Assembly (NCBI RefSeq): GCF_021172045.1
Contig: NZ_CP087164.1
Span: forward strand, 1,240,001-1,304,000
DNA: 64,000 bases
Reading direction: 5' to 3'
From: Capillimicrobium parvum
GTDB lineage: Bacteria > Actinomycetota > Thermoleophilia > Solirubrobacterales > Solirubrobacteraceae
Below are positions 1 to 6,803 of this stretch, one piece after another. How positions within the stretch are numbered: the first letter of the stretch is position 1; the number at the start of each line of letters is the position of its first letter. Below the pieces are notes generated by a model, which saw only the letters and a list, made by a program, of their open reading frames with translations, was not told the DNA's origin and searched no databases. The position numbers and the translations under genes are program-made.

Positions 1-251
1 GCGGGGACCGTGTGCGGCAGCCCGGCCAGGATCGCGACGTTGCGCCCGACGTTGTAGCCCTGCTCACCCCACGGAAAGCCGCACCCGCACGCGACGTCGT
101 CGATGGTCGCGGGATCGACGTCGGGGTGGCGCTCCAGCAGCCCGCGCACGACGAGGGCGGCGAGGTCGTCCGGGCGGACCGCGGTCAGCGAGCCCTTGTG
201 GGCGCGGCCAACAGGCGTGCGCAGGACGTCGACGATGACGGGGGTGCCCAT
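1..251 (-). CDS. Acetyl-CoA acyltransferase (thiolase), N-terminal part
   Basis: The first 83 residues of a thiolase are visible; the rest lies beyond the window start. The protein begins MGTPVIVDVLRTPVGRAHKG, the usual thiolase N-terminus, and carries a CGCGFPWGEQGYNVGRN stretch at about residues 58-74, just before where the catalytic Cys loop would follow. Thiolases cleave 3-ketoacyl-CoA in beta-oxidation or condense acetyl-CoA. The ATG lies at 249-251, directly downstream of the GntR gene on the same strand. A copy of the AGAGTGT motif lies 10 bases upstream, so the GntR regulator may control it. The active-site Cys is outside the window, so activity cannot be judged. Confidence 0.85.
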   Translation of the reverse strand, partial: MGTPVIVDVLRTPVGRAHKGSLTAVRPDDLAALVVRGLLERHPDVDPATIDDVACGCGFPWGEQGYNVGRNVAILAGLPHTVP

Positions 252-260
252 GAACGCAAA

Positions 261-277
261 AGAGTGTACTCAGTGTA
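261..277. promoter_or_regulatory. Candidate GntR-type operator, copy 1
   Basis: AGAGTGTACTCAGTGTA. The inner part GAGTGTACTC is a near palindrome (GAGT/ACTC). It overlaps the stop codon of the GntR gene and precedes the thiolase. The same motif recurs at 2075 and 3870. Function is inferred from repetition and position only. Confidence 0.45.
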
Positions 278-1112
278 GGTACTCGAGGATGGCGTCCAGG
301 TGCCGGCGCATCCGGTGCTGGGCCAGCGCGGCGTCGCCGCTGGCGATCGCGTCGACGATCGCGACATGGGCCTTGTGGTAGTCCGCGGCCGCCACGCTCA
401 GCACTTCGCGGTGGCCCGCCTCGATCTCCGCGAGGATCATCTCCTCGTTGAGCCGGTTGAGCACCTCGATGAACATCGCCATCGCCGGGTTGCCCGTCAG
501 CTCCGCGATGACGACGTGCAGGTGGTGGGTGTGGGCCTCGGCCACCGCACGCTCGCCCTCGCGCTCCTCCGTGTCGAGCACCTCGCGCAGGCGCGCGATG
601 CCCTCCTCGGTGATGCGCTCGGTCGCCGACGCCACCGCGGCGATCTCCAGCGCGGCGCGGGCCTCGAACAGCACCTCGCGGCCGACGCCCTTGTAGCGCA
701 GGTACAGGGCCATGGCGTTCTGGACCGCGCGCGGGTCGGGCTCGGTGACGATGAGCCCGCCGCCCGGCCCGCGGCGCATGCGGGCCACGTTGTGGTGCTC
801 GACGATGCGCACCGCCTCGCGGAACACGGCGCGGCTGACCCCGAAACGCTCGATGAGGTCGGCCTCGGAGCCGAGCACCTCGCCGACGGGCCACCCGCGG
901 GCGACGATGTCCTCCTCGATGCGGTCGGCGACGACCTCGGCCAGGCGGCGTCCCGGCTTGCGCGCGACGGCGCCGTCCGCCTTGTCCGCCCGGGCGCGGC
1001 CCTTGCCGGCTGCCTTCGGCTTCGGCTTCGGGGCGCCGTTCGCGGCGCCGGCTCTGGTTGCTCGTTGCACGTCGTTCCCCGGTTGCCGGATGACCGCGCG
1101 CAAGTGTTCCAC
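270..1112 (-). CDS. GntR family regulator, FCD (FadR) subfamily
   Basis: This 280-aa protein has a basic Ala/Lys-rich N-terminal tail (about residues 1-48). A GntR winged helix follows, with SEADLIERFGVSRAVFREAVR as the recognition helix region and the wing MRRGPGGGLIV. The C-terminal half is an all-helical FCD ligand domain containing the His-rich stretch HTHHLHVVIAELTGNP, where FCD proteins bind metal or acid ligands. FCD regulators usually sense carboxylates or acyl-CoAs and repress catabolic genes. Its neighbours (thiolase, SDR, P450) fit such a role. The ATG at 1112 was chosen; the long tail leaves room for a downstream start. The target site is probably the motif seen at 261, 2075 and 3870. 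Confidence 0.85.
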   Translation of the reverse strand: MEHLRAVIRQPGNDVQRATRAGAANGAPKPKPKAAGKGRARADKADGAVARKPGRRLAEVVADRIEEDIVARGWPVGEVLGSEADLIERFGVSRAVFREAVRIVEHHNVARMRRGPGGGLIVTEPDPRAVQNAMALYLRYKGVGREVLFEARAALEIAAVASATERITEEGIARLREVLDTEEREGERAVAEAHTHHLHVVIAELTGNPAMAMFIEVLNRLNEEMILAEIEAGHREVLSVAAADYHKAHVAIVDAIASGDAALAQHRMRRHLDAILEYLH

Positions 1113-1200
1113 ACGCGCAGGTCGATCAGGAGATCGGTATACGCTTTATCGCACGTGGCGTCGAGCGCCGGTCGCCCCCGGCCGGCGGGAGGAGTGGGCG

Positions 1201-2076
1201 ATGGGGATGCTGGCGGACAGGGCGATCGTGGTCACCGGGGCGGGCGGCGGGCTGGGCCGGGCCTACGCCATCGCGGCCGCGGCCGAGGGTGCGGCCGTCG
1301 TCGTCAACGACGTCGACGAGGGCGCCGCGTCGGCGGTGGCGGACCAGATCGCCGCCGACGGTGGGCGGGCCGTCGCGCACGCCGGTTCCGTGGCGGACTG
1401 GGCGGCCGCCGGGGCGGCGGTCGACCGTTGCACCCAGGCGTTCGGCCGCCTCGACGGGCTGATCAACAACGCCGGGATCTCGCACGTCGGCGATCCCTGG
1501 CGCGAGGAGGCCGGGGAGCGGGCCCGCGCGATCGTCGAGGTCAACCTGCTCGGCACGATGTACTGCGGCATCCACGCGCTGCGGGCGATGGTCGCCCAGC
1601 GGTCGGGGGCGATCCTCAACGTCACGTCCGGCGCGCTGCTCGGTCTGCTCGAGCACTCGCTCTACGGCGCGTCGAAGGGCGGCGTGGTCGCGCTGACCTG
1701 GGGCTGGGCCGTCGACGCCGCCCCATACGGCGTGCGCGTCAACGCGATCTCGCCGCTCGCGCGCACGGCCATGTCCGAGGTGTGGGTCAACCGCGACGCG
1801 GCCCACATGGATGAGCCGCCGCCGGAGTCGGTCGCTCCGCTGGCGGTGTTCCTGCTCAGCGACCGCGCCGCAGACGTCAACGGGCAGGTCGTCCGGCTCG
1901 ACGCCTGCGGGCTGTCGATCATGCGGCCGCCCGCCTTCCCGGAGCCGTTGCCCCTCGCCGACCGCAGCCTCGACGGGGTCGCGGCCGCCTTCGGCGAGTT
2001 GCGCCGCGACCTGCAGCCGGTGGGCTTCTCGCGCCTGGACCTGCGCGACGTCGGCACCGGCCGCGTCGTCAGGTAG
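1201..2076 (+). CDS. Short-chain dehydrogenase/reductase
   Basis: A classical NAD(P)-dependent SDR of 291 aa. It shows TGAGGGLG (residues 12-19) for the cofactor, NNAG at about 88-91 and the catalytic YGASK pair Tyr155/Lys159. The C-terminus is about 40 residues longer than a typical SDR after the VNGQVVRLDACG strand. The ATG at 1201 follows GGAGGAG at 1187-1193, a strong ribosome site, so the longer in-frame upstream sequence is not used. It diverges from the GntR gene and is followed 13 bases later by the P450. The likely role is oxidation of a hydroxyl or reduction of a ketone in the local catabolic pathway; the substrate is not evident. Confidence 0.9.
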   Translation: MGMLADRAIVVTGAGGGLGRAYAIAAAAEGAAVVVNDVDEGAASAVADQIAADGGRAVAHAGSVADWAAAGAAVDRCTQAFGRLDGLINNAGISHVGDPWREEAGERARAIVEVNLLGTMYCGIHALRAMVAQRSGAILNVTSGALLGLLEHSLYGASKGGVVALTWGWAVDAAPYGVRVNAISPLARTAMSEVWVNRDAAHMDEPPPESVAPLAVFLLSDRAADVNGQVVRLDACGLSIMRPPAFPEPLPLADRSLDGVAAAFGELRRDLQPVGFSRLDLRDVGTGRVVR

Positions 2077-2088
2077 AGTGTCCTCAAT
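2075..2088. promoter_or_regulatory. Candidate GntR-type operator/promoter, copy 2
   Basis: AGAGTGTCCTCAAT lies one base before the P450 ATG and overlaps the stop codon of the SDR. TAGAGT (2074-2079) could act as a -10 box, giving a leaderless P450 mRNA. It matches the copies at 261 and 3870. Confidence 0.45.
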
Positions 2089-2089
2089 T

Positions 2090-3334
2090 ATGGCGACCAC
2101 GCTCGAACGGGCCGAGCTGCCGTTCCTCGACATCCGCGACCCCCGCTACCTCGAGGATCCCATCCCGATCCTGCGCGACCTGCGCGCGCAGGGCGTCCTC
2201 GCGCGCAGCGAGCGCGGCGTCGAGGTGCTCTCCTACGAGCTGCTCGCATCCCTGCTCAACGACCGCCGGATGGCGACGCTGTCGTGGGAGCACTTCAACC
2301 GCAAGGGCGCGCCGCCGATCGTCCTCGAGTTCCTCGAGCAGGGGCTGCTGCTGAACATGAAGCGCGACCGCCACGACCGCGTGCGGCGCGTCATGCGCCA
2401 GGGCTTTCGGCCGCCGGACATCGCGGCCATGCGCCCGCGGCTCGAAGGGATCGCCCACCGGATCGCCGACGGCTGGGCCGGCGACGGCCGCTGCGACCTC
2501 ACACTCGACTTCAGCCACCAGTACTCGATCGAGGCGCTGTGCACGCTCATCGGGGTGCCGGCCGGCGACATCCCGGTCTTCGCAAAGGCGACGCTCGAGA
2601 TCGTCCACCTGCTCTCCGTGCCGTTCGAGCGCACCCAGTACCGGCTGGCCGCAGGACTGGAGGGGCTGCGCAACTACGCCGAGGACCTCGTGGCCCACCG
2701 CCGCGCGCTGCCGGCGGACCGGCGGCCGGGCGACTTCATCGACGCGCTCATCGCGGCCGAGGACGACGACCGCCTGATCGGCGACGAGCTGATCTGGGGC
2801 ATCGCGAACCTGCTGTTCGCCGGCCATGACACGACGCGCTACCAGATGGTCTCCAGCCTGCGCGGGCTCATCGAGACGGGGCAGTGGGAGGACGTCGCGG
2901 ACGATCCCCGGCTGGCCGGCGCGGTCGTGGAGGAGGGGATGCGCCTGTACGGCGTCGTCAACTTCCTCTCGCGTGAGGTGCAGGAGGACGTCGAGCTCGA
3001 GGGGATGCTGATCCCGGCGGGCACCGTGCTGTGTCTGAACATGCTCGCGTGCGGACGCGACCCCGAGCGCTTCGACGACCCGGACCGTTTCGACATCCAC
3101 CGCGAGCCGGGGCGCCGCGTGCCGTTCGGCCACGGGCTGCACAAGTGCCTGGGCGATCAGCTCGCCCGGCTGGAGATGGAGATCGCGGTCGAGGTCCTCA
3201 CCGCGCGCCTGCGCGAGCCGCGCCTGGACGGGCCGATCCGCATGACGCCGTGGACGCAGGGCATCCTCGGCGCCGAGGAGCTCCCGATCGCGTTCACCGC
3301 CCGCCCCCGGAGAGCGCCATCGGCGTCCGCCTGA
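2090..3334 (+). CDS. Cytochrome P450
   Basis: A soluble bacterial P450 of 414 aa. The I-helix oxygen-activation motif AGHDTT is at about 244-249, the K-helix ExxR is EGMR at about 281-284, and the heme loop FGHGLHKCLGDQLAR carries the Cys thiolate ligand at 353. It would hydroxylate a hydrophobic substrate using ferredoxin and a reductase, neither of which is encoded next to it. The ATG at 2090 sits directly behind the AGAGTGT motif with no room for a Shine-Dalgarno site, suggesting leaderless translation. It lies between two SDRs, so hydroxylation followed by alcohol oxidation is a reasonable order of events. The CYP family cannot be assigned by eye. Confidence 0.95.
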   Translation: MATTLERAELPFLDIRDPRYLEDPIPILRDLRAQGVLARSERGVEVLSYELLASLLNDRRMATLSWEHFNRKGAPPIVLEFLEQGLLLNMKRDRHDRVRRVMRQGFRPPDIAAMRPRLEGIAHRIADGWAGDGRCDLTLDFSHQYSIEALCTLIGVPAGDIPVFAKATLEIVHLLSVPFERTQYRLAAGLEGLRNYAEDLVAHRRALPADRRPGDFIDALIAAEDDDRLIGDELIWGIANLLFAGHDTTRYQMVSSLRGLIETGQWEDVADDPRLAGAVVEEGMRLYGVVNFLSREVQEDVELEGMLIPAGTVLCLNMLACGRDPERFDDPDRFDIHREPGRRVPFGHGLHKCLGDQLARLEMEIAVEVLTARLREPRLDGPIRMTPWTQGILGAEELPIAFTARPRRAPSASA

Positions 3335-3345
3335 CCGAGGACGAG

Positions 3346-3771
3346 ATGTGGGAGCTCGTCGCCGGCTCCCACACCGGCATCCTGTCGACGGTGCGCCGCG
3401 ACGGTGCCCCGGTGGCGGTGCCGATGTGGTTCGTCGTAGCCGATCGCACCGTGTTCGTGCGCACCCTGGCGGCCTCGGCGAAGGCCGCGAGCGTCCGCCG
3501 CGACCCCCGCGTGTGTTTCACGGTCGAGCACGGCCGGGCGTGGGCCGAGCTGCGCGCGGCCGTGATCCACGGCCGCGCCGCCATCGTCGGCGACGCCGAG
3601 CGGTGCGCGGGCATCGACGCGCTCTTCGACGCGAAGTACGCCGCGTTTCGCACGCCGCAGACCGTCCCCGACGCCACCCGCCGCCACTACGACCGCGCGC
3701 GCGTCCACATCGCGATCCATCCCGCGGGCCGCCCCCTGACCTGGGACAACGCCAAGATCCGGGCACGCTGA
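3346..3771 (+). CDS. PPOX-class (pyridoxamine-phosphate-oxidase fold) F420/FMN oxidoreductase
   Basis: A small split-barrel protein. Family similarity (RLTEDEMWELVAGSHTGILS, then VPMWFVVADRTVFVRT) starts slightly upstream, at about 3328, where no ATG, GTG or TTG is available. The true start may be an unusual codon, or GTG 3250 inside the P450 end; ATG 3346 is the conservative choice (141 aa). PPOX-fold F420 proteins reduce unsaturated or quinone-like compounds. The gene directly follows the P450 and is probably co-transcribed with it. Its stop codon lies inside the first unit of a 36-bp tandem repeat. Confidence 0.8.
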   Translation: MWELVAGSHTGILSTVRRDGAPVAVPMWFVVADRTVFVRTLAASAKAASVRRDPRVCFTVEHGRAWAELRAAVIHGRAAIVGDAERCAGIDALFDAKYAAFRTPQTVPDATRRHYDRARVHIAIHPAGRPLTWDNAKIRAR

Positions 3772-3837
3772 CGGCGCCCCCCGATCGGCCCGTTCCCGCC
3801 GCGCTGACGGCGCCCCCCGATCGGCCCGTTCCCGCCG
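3766..3837. repeat. 36-bp perfect tandem repeat (2 copies)
   Basis: Copies at 3766-3801 and 3802-3837 are identical, each starting CGCTGACGGCGCCCCCCGAT. The first copy holds the stop codon of the PPOX gene. The unit is GC-rich and could form weak stems, but no clear terminator is visible. Confidence 0.9.
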
Positions 3838-3869
3838 CGCTCCCTTGAGCGCGAGGGTGCGGTGAGAAT

Positions 3870-3883
3870 AGAGTGTCCTCAGT
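3870..3883. promoter_or_regulatory. Candidate GntR-type operator/promoter, copy 3
   Basis: AGAGTGTCCTCAGT, 22 bases before the TTG start of the SDR. TAGAGT at 3869-3874 could be a -10 box. It differs by one base from the copy at 2075. Confidence 0.45.
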
Positions 3884-3905
3884 CCACCCCGGAGAGGAGC
3901 TCGCC

Positions 3906-4673
3906 TTGGGCACGCTGGACAGCATGGCGGCCGTCGTGACGGGCGGCAGTCACGGCATCGGCCTGGCCACCGCGCGCGCGCTGCTGCGCGAGGGCGCATC
4001 GGTCACGATCTGTTCGCGCACGCAGGCCGACGTCGACGCGGCGGTGGCGCGGCTCGGCGCGTCCGGATCCGTGGAGGGCGTCGCCGCCGACGTGTCCCGG
4101 CGCGAGGACATGGAGCGACTGATCGCCCACGCCGAGGCGGCGCACGGGCCCGTCGACATCCTCGTCTGCTCGCACGGCGCCTTCTTCCACGCCCCCTTCA
4201 CCGAGCTGACCGACGAGGCCTGGGACGCCACGTTCGACATCAACGCGAAGGGCTGCTTCCTCGCCGGCCAGATCGCCGCGCGGCGGATGATCGCCAACGA
4301 CCGGCGCGGGCGCATCGTCCTCATCGGCTCGATGAACGCCGACCGCGTCGACCCGGGCTCCGCGCACTACTGCGCGAGCAAGGCGGCGGTGAACCTGCTC
4401 GCGGCCGGCATGGCGTGCGACCTGGGGCCCTACGGCATCACCGTCAACGCGATCTCACCGGGCTGGATCCGCACGCGCCTCACCGAGGCGGGCCTCGACG
4501 ACCGCACGGACGCCGACGGCCGCTTCATCCTCAACCCCGTCGGGCGCGTGGGCGAGGGCGACGACGTGGCCGCCGCCGTGCTGTACCTGGCGCAGCCCTC
4601 GACGGGCTTTGTCACCGCCCAGGTCTTGCGCGTCGACGGCGGGCAGTCCATGATGGGCGCCAACGGATTCTGA
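3906..4673 (+). CDS. Short-chain dehydrogenase/reductase
   Basis: A 255-aa classical SDR. The cofactor loop TGGSHGIGLA lies near the N-terminus, the NNAG element is replaced by CSHGAFF, and the catalytic YCASK gives Tyr155 and Lys159. The C-terminal signature QVLRVDGGQSMMGANGF is typical. TTG 3906 was chosen because GGAGAGGAG (3891-3899) lies at proper distance; the in-frame GTG 3873 falls inside the operator-like motif. The SHG in place of NNAG is unusual, since the Asn normally positions the catalytic helix. Its stop codon falls inside a copy of the island-wide palindrome. It probably oxidises or reduces a pathway intermediate. Confidence 0.88.
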   Translation: MGTLDSMAAVVTGGSHGIGLATARALLREGASVTICSRTQADVDAAVARLGASGSVEGVAADVSRREDMERLIAHAEAAHGPVDILVCSHGAFFHAPFTELTDEAWDATFDINAKGCFLAGQIAARRMIANDRRGRIVLIGSMNADRVDPGSAHYCASKAAVNLLAAGMACDLGPYGITVNAISPGWIRTRLTEAGLDDRTDADGRFILNPVGRVGEGDDVAAAVLYLAQPSTGFVTAQVLRVDGGQSMMGANGF

Positions 4674-4685
4674 CGCCAGGTTATC
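4666..4685. promoter_or_regulatory. Island palindromic operator, copy 1
   Basis: GATTCTGACGCCAGGTTATC, core CTGACGCCAG at 4670-4679. It overlaps the SDR stop codon and precedes the LLM gene start by 39 bases. Same element as at 10546, 15101, 15184, 18713, 23344, 24616, 34554 and 38129. Confidence 0.7.
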
Positions 4686-4724
4686 GTCGCTGACGTCGTC
4701 CCTCGATCACTGGAAGGTGCCTCG

Positions 4725-5744
4725 ATGCAGGTCGGGATCTACATGGACCTCCGCAATCCCCCGAAGTGGCAGCGCCCGTGGAAGGGCTTCTACGAGACGG
4801 CGCTCGAGCAGGTCGTGGAGGCTGAGCGGCTGGGCATCGCCGCCGCGTGGTTCTCGGAGCACCACTTCTGGGAGGACGGCTACCTGCCGCAGCCGCTGAC
4901 GTTCGCCGCCGCCGCCGCGGCGCGGACGAAGCGCATCCAGCTCGGTGCCGGGGTCGTGCTCGCGCCGCTGCGGCCCGCCGCCGACATCGCCGAGCAGGGC
5001 GCGGTCATCGACCTCATCAGCGACGGGCGCTTCGAGCTGGGCCTCGGCGCCGGCTACGTCGTGCCCGAGTTCAAGACCTACGGGGTGTCGCCGAAGGGTC
5101 GCTTCGAGGCGCTCGAAGAGCGGGCGATCGAGATCCGCCGGCTCTGGGAGGAGGGCGTCGCCACGCCCGCGCCCCTGCAGGAGCACATGCCGATCTGGAT
5201 CGGCGGGACCGGCCTGCGCGCCGCCCGCATCGCCGGTCGGCTGGGCGAGGGGCTGCTCTGGCCCGGGCCGGCGAGCCTGCCCGAGTACCGCAAGGCGCTG
5301 GCCGGCGCGGGCCACGACCCCGACTCGGCCCGCATGGGCGGCCTGGTCCAGATGGTGATCAACGACGACCCCGAGGCCGCCTGGCCGCGGATCTCCCCGC
5401 ACCTCACCTACCAATGGGGCAGCTATGCGTACTACGGCGGGCTGGACACCGTGGCGCCGGGGATGGCGCTGCTCCCCGACCTCGACCCGGAGTCGCTGCG
5501 TTCGGGCGAGTCGGTCCTGCTGGCGCCGAAGTTCGACGTCGTGACGCCCGACGAGGCGATCCGCCGGCTGACGGAGTGGATGGGCGACCTGCCGATCGAG
5601 CACATCCTCGTCTGGTCCTCGATCGCCGGCATGCCCGACGACCTCGTCGCCCGCCACATCGAGCTGCTCAGCACGAAGGTCACGCCGGCCCTGCGCGAGG
5701 TCGGACTGCCGTCGCCCGCGCCGCTCGCCGGCGCCGAAGCCTGA
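4725..5744 (+). CDS. Luciferase-like (LLM class) F420/FMN oxidoreductase
   Basis: A 339-aa TIM-barrel protein of the bacterial luciferase superfamily. It shows the N-terminal strand MQVGIYMDLRN, AERLGIAAAWFSEHHF (the His-containing cofactor loop), GRFELGLGAGY and PIWIGGTGLRAARIAGRLGEGLLW. Such enzymes use F420H2 or FMNH2 for hydride transfer or mono-oxygenation. GGAAGGTG at 4711-4718 is the ribosome site. It heads a probable operon with two SnoaL-like genes and lies under the palindromic operator. A Baeyer-Villiger-like or dehydrogenase step is possible; sequence alone does not decide. Confidence 0.9.
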   Translation: MQVGIYMDLRNPPKWQRPWKGFYETALEQVVEAERLGIAAAWFSEHHFWEDGYLPQPLTFAAAAAARTKRIQLGAGVVLAPLRPAADIAEQGAVIDLISDGRFELGLGAGYVVPEFKTYGVSPKGRFEALEERAIEIRRLWEEGVATPAPLQEHMPIWIGGTGLRAARIAGRLGEGLLWPGPASLPEYRKALAGAGHDPDSARMGGLVQMVINDDPEAAWPRISPHLTYQWGSYAYYGGLDTVAPGMALLPDLDPESLRSGESVLLAPKFDVVTPDEAIRRLTEWMGDLPIEHILVWSSIAGMPDDLVARHIELLSTKVTPALREVGLPSPAPLAGAEA

Positions 5745-5755
5745 GGGCCGCGGCG

Positions 5756-6259
5756 GTGGACCTCGCCGAGCTGATCGCGCGCCGGGAGATCGAGGACGTC
5801 CTCCTGCGCTACTACCGGGGGATCGACCGCCTGGACTGGCCGCTGGTCGAGTCCTGCTTTCACCCCGACGCCCACGCGGACTTCTCCGGGTTCGGCTTCA
5901 GCGGGGACCGCACCGCGTTCCTCGCTTTCCTTCAGGCGTCCGAGACGCTGCCTGCCTTCGAGCGCACGATGCATGTCGCGGGCAACATGCTCGTCGAGGT
6001 CGACGGCGATGTGGCGCACGCCGAGACGTACTGCGTCGCCCACCACCGCGGCACCACGGACCACGCGTGGGGCGAGTCGTTCGCCCTGAACTGGCTGCGC
6101 TACTGCGATCGCCTCGATCGCCGCGGCGGCCGCTGGGCCATCGCCCAGCGCGTCGTGGTCGTCGAGTGGGGAGCAAAGGTCGCGATCGACGAATGGCTGG
6201 CCTTCGCCCCCGAGACCCTGGGCCGGCGCGACCGGTCCGACCCCAGCTACCGGCGCTGA
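5756..6259 (+). CDS. SnoaL-like / NTF2-fold protein
   Basis: A 167-aa protein of the NTF2-like superfamily. The N-terminal helix ends ..IEDVLLRYYRGIDRLDW, followed by the conserved FHPDAHADFSGFGFSG and later strands with HVAGNMLVEVDGDVAHAETYC. Members include ketosteroid isomerases, dehydratases and hydroxylase small subunits. GTG 5756 is the only start near the ribosome site GAGGG, 12 bases after the LLM stop. The pairing with an LLM oxidoreductase and another NTF2 gene suggests an isomerase or dehydratase in the same pathway. The exact reaction is unknown. Confidence 0.85.
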   Translation: MDLAELIARREIEDVLLRYYRGIDRLDWPLVESCFHPDAHADFSGFGFSGDRTAFLAFLQASETLPAFERTMHVAGNMLVEVDGDVAHAETYCVAHHRGTTDHAWGESFALNWLRYCDRLDRRGGRWAIAQRVVVVEWGAKVAIDEWLAFAPETLGRRDRSDPSYRR

Positions 6260-6281
6260 GCCGAGACACCGAGGAGGCAGC

Positions 6282-6791
6282 ATGGCCGACATCGACAACG
6301 CCGGCGTGGACGTTCCGCCCGAGGACTGGATCGCCCTGCACGACGTGATCATGAAGTACGCCCAGTCCATCGACACGAAGGACTGCGACCTGTTCCGGAC
6401 CGTCTTCGTCGAGGAGATCCAGCTCACCTACGGCGAGCCGTGGGGGCCGTTCGACGGCATCGACGACGCGGTGTCGTTCATCGACCCGTTCCACGCGCCG
6501 CTCGACGGCAGCCGCCACAGCACGACGAACTTCCGCGTCGTCGGCTACGACGGCGACACCGCCGTCACACGCTGCAGCGTCGACGCGCTGCTCGTCAAGG
6601 AGGATCACCCTGAGGGCCCGTTCCTGCGCGTCATCGGCGACTACGTCGACGACTTCGTCCGCCGCGACGGCGTCTGGCGCATCCGCAACCGCGAGTTCAC
6701 CCGGCTGTGGGCCGAGGGCAACCCGAACGTCGCCTTCTACGGGTGGACCCGCGAGTGGGCGGAGAAGGAGTGGACCCCGGGCACGCGCTGA
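6282..6791 (+). CDS. SnoaL-like / NTF2-fold protein
   Basis: A second NTF2-like protein, 169 aa, with DWIALHDVIMKYAQSIDTKD at the N-terminus and the half-barrel strands HSTTNFRVVGYDGDTAV and YVDDFVRRDGVWRIRNREFTR. It has a ribosome site (GAGGAGG) and starts 22 bases after the previous NTF2 gene. The two proteins differ in sequence, so they are not a recent duplication; they may form a heteromer or act on different intermediates. It is the last gene of the LLM-NTF2-NTF2 unit and converges with the acyl-CoA synthetase gene. Confidence 0.85.
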   Translation: MADIDNAGVDVPPEDWIALHDVIMKYAQSIDTKDCDLFRTVFVEEIQLTYGEPWGPFDGIDDAVSFIDPFHAPLDGSRHSTTNFRVVGYDGDTAVTRCSVDALLVKEDHPEGPFLRVIGDYVDDFVRRDGVWRIRNREFTRLWAEGNPNVAFYGWTREWAEKEWTPGTR

Positions 6792-6803
6792 CCGCGTCGC
6801 GCG

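Noticed and set aside
300-1814. Long plus-strand open frame opposite the GntR gene
   Set aside because: Arg/His/Gly-rich composition typical of antisense reading in GC-rich DNA; the minus-strand GntR frame has clear domains and the plus frame overlaps the real SDR.
3766-3837. Possible CRISPR or attachment-site repeat
   Set aside because: Only two directly adjacent copies with no spacers, integrase or tRNA nearby.
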